A DNA stretch of 64,000 nt from Psychrobacter sp. AH5 (GTDB lineage: Bacteria; Pseudomonadota; Gammaproteobacteria; Pseudomonadales; Moraxellaceae), in contig NZ_JAMBMT010000001.1 of NCBI RefSeq assembly GCF_040371085.1, positions 2,852,001 through 2,916,000 on the forward strand. Direction: 5' to 3'. Position 1 is the first letter of the stretch; every line of letters begins with the position of its first letter. The position numbers were made by a program, and so were the translations under genes. The notes under the pieces are model-generated. The model searched no databases and was not told the DNA's origin. It saw only the letters and a program-made list of their open reading frames with translations. Shown in pieces: positions 60,742 through 64,000 of the stretch.

Positions 60742-61740
60742 TTAGCGATAACTAGCTTGCAAAGCGGCGATGATAGCCGCTTTACTTTTTTCTCTTTTGA
60801 TATCATTCCACAGCGTTTTTGCCTCAATGTAGCCTTTGCTTAGCATACCAAGCCACTGCTTGTAGCGGCCCACTAGTACGACATCATTCTTGGCTGCGCC
60901 TTCTAAAAATTTAATCTGATGAGTAATCAAGTCCTGCCAAGCGAGTGTTGCGGTCTGTAATACTTTATTATCCATTAAACCTGCTTTATCGACCTGCGCT
61001 ATCAGATCAGGACGCGTTACCGCACCGCGTCCTAGCATCAAATGCTCAGTTCCCGACTGCATCATACACTGCTGTGCTTGCTGGCTATTCCAAATCTCGC
61101 CGTTAGCGATCACCGGTATATCTAGCGTATTAAAGCTTTGAATCTTCTCCCAATAAGCGGGCGGTTTGTAGCCTTGGGTCTTGGTACGCGCATGAATGGT
61201 TAGCCAATTGGCCCCGCTGTCGGCAATGGCTCCTTTGATATCTTGCATACGGCTGGTGTCGGTATAGCCGAGACGTATCTTGGCAGAAACTGGAATGTTG
61301 CTAGGCACCGCTTGACGTATCGCGCTGATAATCTGATACATCACTTCCGGCTCCTCGAGTAGCACTGAGCCGCCGCGATGACTGTTGACGGTCTTGGCCG
61401 GACAACCAAAGTTAATATCGATAGCAGGCGCGCCAAGCTCAGCAGCAAAAGTGGCATTTTCTGCCATCAACTGCGCATTACTACCAAGCAACTGGATATG
61501 AATAGGTGTCCCTGAGGCAGTCTTGGCATCATGATGCAGCTCAGGCACGTATTTATAGAACACATGCGCCGGCAAAACGGTTTGAGTGACGCGAATAAAT
61601 TCGCTAACGGACCAATCATAGGGACGACCCAAATCGACAGCAATTTGCGTTAAGATTTGCCGCATTAAGGGATCGGTTAAGCCTTCCATTGGGGCGAGGA
61701 GGCGGACGGGAGTTTTAAATAAAGTGTTTAAAAGAAGCAT
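60742..61740 (-). CDS. dusC: tRNA-dihydrouridine synthase, DusC-like
   Basis: 332 residues. LLAPMEGLTDPLMRQIL starts the TIM barrel, NFGCPAKTVNSHRGGSVLL holds the catalytic Cys, and VSAKIRLGY, LTIHARTKTQGYK, VIANGEIW and MLGRGAV complete the FMN site. GYKPPAYWE favours the DusC branch, which modifies U16 of tRNA. It converges with the MAPEG gene without a visible terminator. Confidence 0.88.
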   Translation of the reverse strand: MLLLNTLFKTPVRLLAPMEGLTDPLMRQILTQIAVDLGRPYDWSVSEFIRVTQTVLPAHVFYKYVPELHHDAKTASGTPIHIQLLGSNAQLMAENATFAAELGAPAIDINFGCPAKTVNSHRGGSVLLEEPEVMYQIISAIRQAVPSNIPVSAKIRLGYTDTSRMQDIKGAIADSGANWLTIHARTKTQGYKPPAYWEKIQSFNTLDIPVIANGEIWNSQQAQQCMMQSGTEHLMLGRGAVTRPDLIAQVDKAGLMDNKVLQTATLAWQDLITHQIKFLEGAAKNDVVLVGRYKQWLGMLSKGYIEAKTLWNDIKREKSKAAIIAALQASYR

Positions 61741-61746
61741 GTGTTT

Positions 61747-61983
61747 ATGAGAGTAAGTAAAAAGTGTTGTATGATAACTTATCTATTCGTTAATAGTCGT
61801 ATAAAAGGTGATGATATTGATAGTATTGAAGGAGATAGCTATACAGGCTCTGACTTAACAGCAGGAGCCAGTAAAACGTGGAAGCTATTAATTATGCCAA
61901 AACCTAAAGCTGTCATGCGTACCTTTAAGTTAGACTTTAACGAAGTAGACAGCACCGAGGTTCCTATTATTTGGCAGGAGTAA
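61747..61983 (+). pseudogene. Small ORF, possibly the 3' remnant of an FxLYD-like protein gene
   Basis: 78 codons from the ATG at 61747 (a GTG at 61741 is also in frame). The first 18 residues are poor in recognisable signal, but the rest (GDSYTGSDLTAGASKTWKLLIM, then RTFKLDFNEVD) resembles the end of FxLYD-type beta-sandwich domains, which are normally preceded by 60 or more residues and an export signal. No ribosome site is evident. A good terminator follows 24 bp after the stop, suggesting this is the genuine 3' end of a gene whose 5' part was lost. It could also be an intact short gene. Confidence 0.35.
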
Positions 61984-62006
61984 GGTATTCATTGTAGATT
62001 AAAGTT

Positions 62007-62038
62007 AATAGCTTCTCAGTTGAGAGGCTATTAATTTT
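62007..62038 (+). terminator. Terminator whose T-tract was hit by the insertion sequence
   Basis: AATAGCTTCTCA pairs with TGAGAGGCTATT (one G-T pair) and is followed by AATTTT. The insertion sequence begins at the next base, so the T-tract forms the left target copy. Confidence 0.75.
62031..62038. repeat. Left target-site duplication of the insertion sequence
   Basis: TTAATTTT, repeated exactly at 62754-62761 on the other side of the element. Confidence 0.9.
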
Positions 62039-62753
62039 GGGGCTGTAGTAGATAAGCACTATGCTAGACTACTTTTATGAAGATAACCCATTGTAAACTC
62101 AGTAAAAAAGTACAGCGAAGGCTGTTAGAGTTTTTCACAGCTGAAGTGACTGCTAGAACAGCCGCAGATTTGCTTGATATTCAGCCTAATACTGCTGCAC
62201 TTTTTTATCATAAAATAAGACTTGTGATAGATTACCATCTCTCATTAGAAGCTGATGAGCTTTTTGATGGTGAAGTCGAATTAGATGAAAGTTACTTTGG
62301 CGGTGTACGCAAAGGTAAAAGAGGTCGCGGGGCTGCTGGTAAAACCGCTGTATTTGGTATTCTAAAACGAAACGGTAAGGTTTATACCATTGTCGTAGCA
62401 GACACCAAACAGACTACTCTAATGCCTGTTATTAAGCGTAAAATCAAGCCTGACAGCTTTGTTTATACGGATAGCTATCGAAGTTACAACGCATTAGATG
62501 TGAGTGAGTTTAAACATTTCAGAGTCAATCATTCTAAAGAGTTTACTTGCGGTAAAAACAATCACATCAATGGCATTGAGAACTTTTGGAACCAGTCTAA
62601 ACGAACTCTAAGAAAGTATAATGGGATCGATAAGAAGAACTTCCATTTATTTTTAAAAGAGTGCGAGTTTAGATTTAACTATGGCTCACCATCTAATCAG
62701 CTGAAAACCTTGAGAAAATGGTGTGATATTTAATCCTTATCTACTACAGCCCC
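62039..62753 (+). mobile_element. IS1595-family (IS1016-like) insertion sequence, intact
   Basis: A 715-bp element bounded by perfect 18-bp terminal inverted repeats: GGGGCTGTAGTAGATAAG at 62039-62056 and its complement at 62736-62753. It is flanked by an exact 8-bp direct repeat, TTAATTTT. Size, GGG-type ends and 8-bp duplication agree with the IS1016-like part of IS1595. It encodes one uninterrupted transposase and no passenger gene. Confidence 0.93.
62077..62733 (+). CDS. IS1595-family transposase
   Basis: 218 residues, full length for the IS1016-like group. An N-terminal helix-turn-helix-like region (AEVTARTAADLLDIQPNTAALFYHKI) precedes the ISXO2-like DDE core: D70 in VELDESYFGG, D132 in VYTDSYRSYNAL and E168 in HINGIENFWNQSKR. 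The basic KGKRGRGAAGKT stretch follows the first Asp, as in relatives. The frame has no stops or shifts, so it may still be active. Confidence 0.93.
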   Translation: MKITHCKLSKKVQRRLLEFFTAEVTARTAADLLDIQPNTAALFYHKIRLVIDYHLSLEADELFDGEVELDESYFGGVRKGKRGRGAAGKTAVFGILKRNGKVYTIVVADTKQTTLMPVIKRKIKPDSFVYTDSYRSYNALDVSEFKHFRVNHSKEFTCGKNNHINGIENFWNQSKRTLRKYNGIDKKNFHLFLKECEFRFNYGSPSNQLKTLRKWCDI

Positions 62754-62761
62754 TTAATTTT
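62754..62761. repeat. Right target-site duplication of the insertion sequence
   Basis: TTAATTTT directly after the right inverted repeat, identical to 62031-62038. Confidence 0.9.
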
Positions 62762-62795
62762 TATATAGTTACATTCACAAGGAGGTAATAAGCAC

Positions 62796-63368
62796 ATGAT
62801 GGAAATATGGCTACCCTTAACTCCTGTAATAGTATTCTATTTATTTATATTCCGATATAACCGCAAAAGAAAACGTAGGACTATTTGGAAAGGTAAAGTG
62901 CTCGATAACTTTATTATAATTTTTATATTGTCATTAGGTTTTTTTGCAGGTATTGCGCACATTTTAGATCCTAATAGCTATGCTAGAGGGATAGGAAGTG
63001 GAAACTTTAGTTATTTGTATACTACAGCAAGGATAATGGGCTGGTGGGTTTTAGCTTTAATGTATACAGGTATCCATCATAGATTTATGAAAAAAGAAAA
63101 TTTAATATGTTGTGAAAAATCTAAGCTAGAAGATGAACTAGATTTACAATGGATTGGATACAAAATTATATTCGTACTGATGTGTGCTACAGCTCTACTA
63201 TCAGGTGGCTATAGTTTTATAACTCGTAATTGCTGGGGACTTTTTGAAAGTCGCTACATTCAAGATCCTTTTATGTGGTGGGCAGAGCTTGGTTGGTGTA
63301 TTGCAGGTATTATCGGACTGTTTGCTTATTTTAGACATATTCGCTATTGGGAAGGTGAGGAGGAATGA
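62796..63368 (+). CDS. Membrane protein of unknown function, first of a tandem pair
   Basis: 190 residues with about five hydrophobic helices (roughly 4-20, 35-55, 78-97, 125-147, 158-178). AAGGAGGT lies 9 nt upstream of the ATG, a very strong ribosome site. Shared motifs with its neighbour are EIWLPL at the start, DPN-Y-A-GIG then SYLYTT in the middle, and FESRYIQDPFMWWAELGWC near the end. I recognise no family. The stop overlaps the next start (ATGA), so the two are translationally coupled. The insertion sequence lies 42 bp upstream and could influence its transcription. Confidence 0.8.
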   Translation: MMEIWLPLTPVIVFYLFIFRYNRKRKRRTIWKGKVLDNFIIIFILSLGFFAGIAHILDPNSYARGIGSGNFSYLYTTARIMGWWVLALMYTGIHHRFMKKENLICCEKSKLEDELDLQWIGYKIIFVLMCATALLSGGYSFITRNCWGLFESRYIQDPFMWWAELGWCIAGIIGLFAYFRHIRYWEGEEE

Positions 63369-63922
63369 ACATTCAAATATGGCTTCCCCTACTACCCGCT
63401 GCTGCACTTTATTTATTTGTTTTTTTATATAATCTAAAAAATAAGCATCAACCAATATGGAGAGGTAGAATTGGCAATAAAATAGGTATGGGTTTTATCA
63501 TGCTACTGATCATATGGACAAGTAGCAGTCTGATAATAGACCCCAATAACTATGCAAAAGGTATTGGTGGCAACTCCTCTTATCTATATACAACGGGCAG
63601 ACAGCTCGCTTGGATTTTGATGGCTATTGGCTATAGCGGGGTACATGCCGAGTTTTTAAGTCAGGATAATATGAAGCAAGGATGCAACGAGCAAAATACA
63701 GCCTCTTTATCTCAAGCGCTAAAGTTGATATATATTTTTGCTGCTATTTCAGCGCTTTTATCAGGTGGCTATGGGTTTTTGACTCGTACTTGCTGGGGAA
63801 TTTTTGAAAGTCGTTATATTCAAGACCCCTTTATGTGGTGGGCAGAGCTTGGTTGGTGTATTGCAGGTATTATCGGACTGTTTTGCTATTTTAGATATAT
63901 TCGCTATTGGGATGGAAGGTAA
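63365..63922 (+). CDS. Membrane protein of unknown function, second of a tandem pair
   Basis: 185 residues with the same helix layout and motifs as the upstream gene (IQIWLPLLP, DPNNYAKGIGGNSSYLYTT, TCWGIFESRYIQDPFMWW). The N-terminal halves have diverged clearly while the last 45 residues are almost identical. Fifty-four bases are the same in both genes (63270-63323 and 63830-63883). Its own ribosome site GTGAGGAGGA lies within the end of the first gene. Nothing recognisable follows in the last 78 bases of the window. Confidence 0.8.
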   Translation: MNIQIWLPLLPAAALYLFVFLYNLKNKHQPIWRGRIGNKIGMGFIMLLIIWTSSSLIIDPNNYAKGIGGNSSYLYTTGRQLAWILMAIGYSGVHAEFLSQDNMKQGCNEQNTASLSQALKLIYIFAAISALLSGGYGFLTRTCWGIFESRYIQDPFMWWAELGWCIAGIIGLFCYFRYIRYWDGR

Positions 63923-64000
63923 CAGGAAAACTGAGTCTCAGACTTGAAATGAGATAATTTAAACTTAACTCCCAAAAATAACCTTCTTACCCGTCTGAAG

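Noticed and set aside
62039..62753. Considered a composite element or MITE carrying the downstream membrane genes
   Set aside because: Inverted repeats and target duplication enclose only the transposase; the membrane genes lie outside.

Overview
The window is a chromosomal segment of a gammaproteobacterium that looks like Psychrobacter (Moraxellaceae). The support is a moderate to low GC content, many Asn/Ser-rich linkers in proteins, an AlgZ/AlgR-type pair beside argH and hemCDX, and the compact TCA cluster gltA / sdhCDAB-sucAB-lpd-sucCD. The assignment rests on recognised families and gene order, not on a database search. Almost all of the window is core chromosome; no tRNA, rRNA, CRISPR array or prophage was seen.

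Layout. 1-8.6 kb: the 3' end of an endonuclease/exonuclease/phosphatase protein, a quinone oxidoreductase-like MDR protein, an EcsC protein, AlkB, an alpha/beta hydrolase, an ABC exporter, an EamA transporter and a Staphylococcus-type class I fructose-bisphosphate aldolase. 8.6-13 kb, minus strand: thiC behind a TPP riboswitch, the YggX iron-trafficking protein and argH. 12.9-18.3 kb, plus strand: a LytS/AlgZ-like sensor with an eroded ATPase domain, an AlgR-like LytTR regulator, then hemC-hemD-hemX. 18.4-22.9 kb: ribB(X) and rarA, an HExxH protein and a lipoprotein.

23-38 kb: gltA diverges from sdhC across a 1 kb gene-free interval. sdhCDAB, sucAB, lpdA and sucCD follow in pathway order, with terminators after sdhB, sucB and sucD, so the locus is probably several transcription units. 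38-43.8 kb: sugar-nucleotide genes galU, pgi, a UDP-glucose dehydrogenase-like protein that has lost its catalytic residues, and a phosphomannomutase/phosphoglucomutase on the opposite strand.

43.9-53.6 kb, plus strand: mazG, a comEA-like gene, pcnB with a long repetitive basic tail, folK, panB, panC, rapZ, darP and uvrC. 53.7-61.7 kb: folA, thyA and lgt (minus), a DUF4139 protein and a TANGO2/NRDE protein (plus), rppH (minus), OsmC and MAPEG proteins (plus) and a dus gene (minus). 61.7-64 kb is the only accessory-looking part: a small gene remnant, an intact IS1595/IS1016-like element with perfect inverted repeats and an 8-bp target duplication, and two tandem paralogous membrane proteins of unknown function.

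The most interesting items are the degenerate UDP-glucose dehydrogenase paralogue, the tandem membrane-protein pair with a patch of near-identical sequence, the repetitive C-terminal tail of PcnB, the kinase-like sensor lacking recognisable ATP-binding boxes, and an extra stem-loop in the thiC leader. No clearly new multi-gene defence or mobile system was found.
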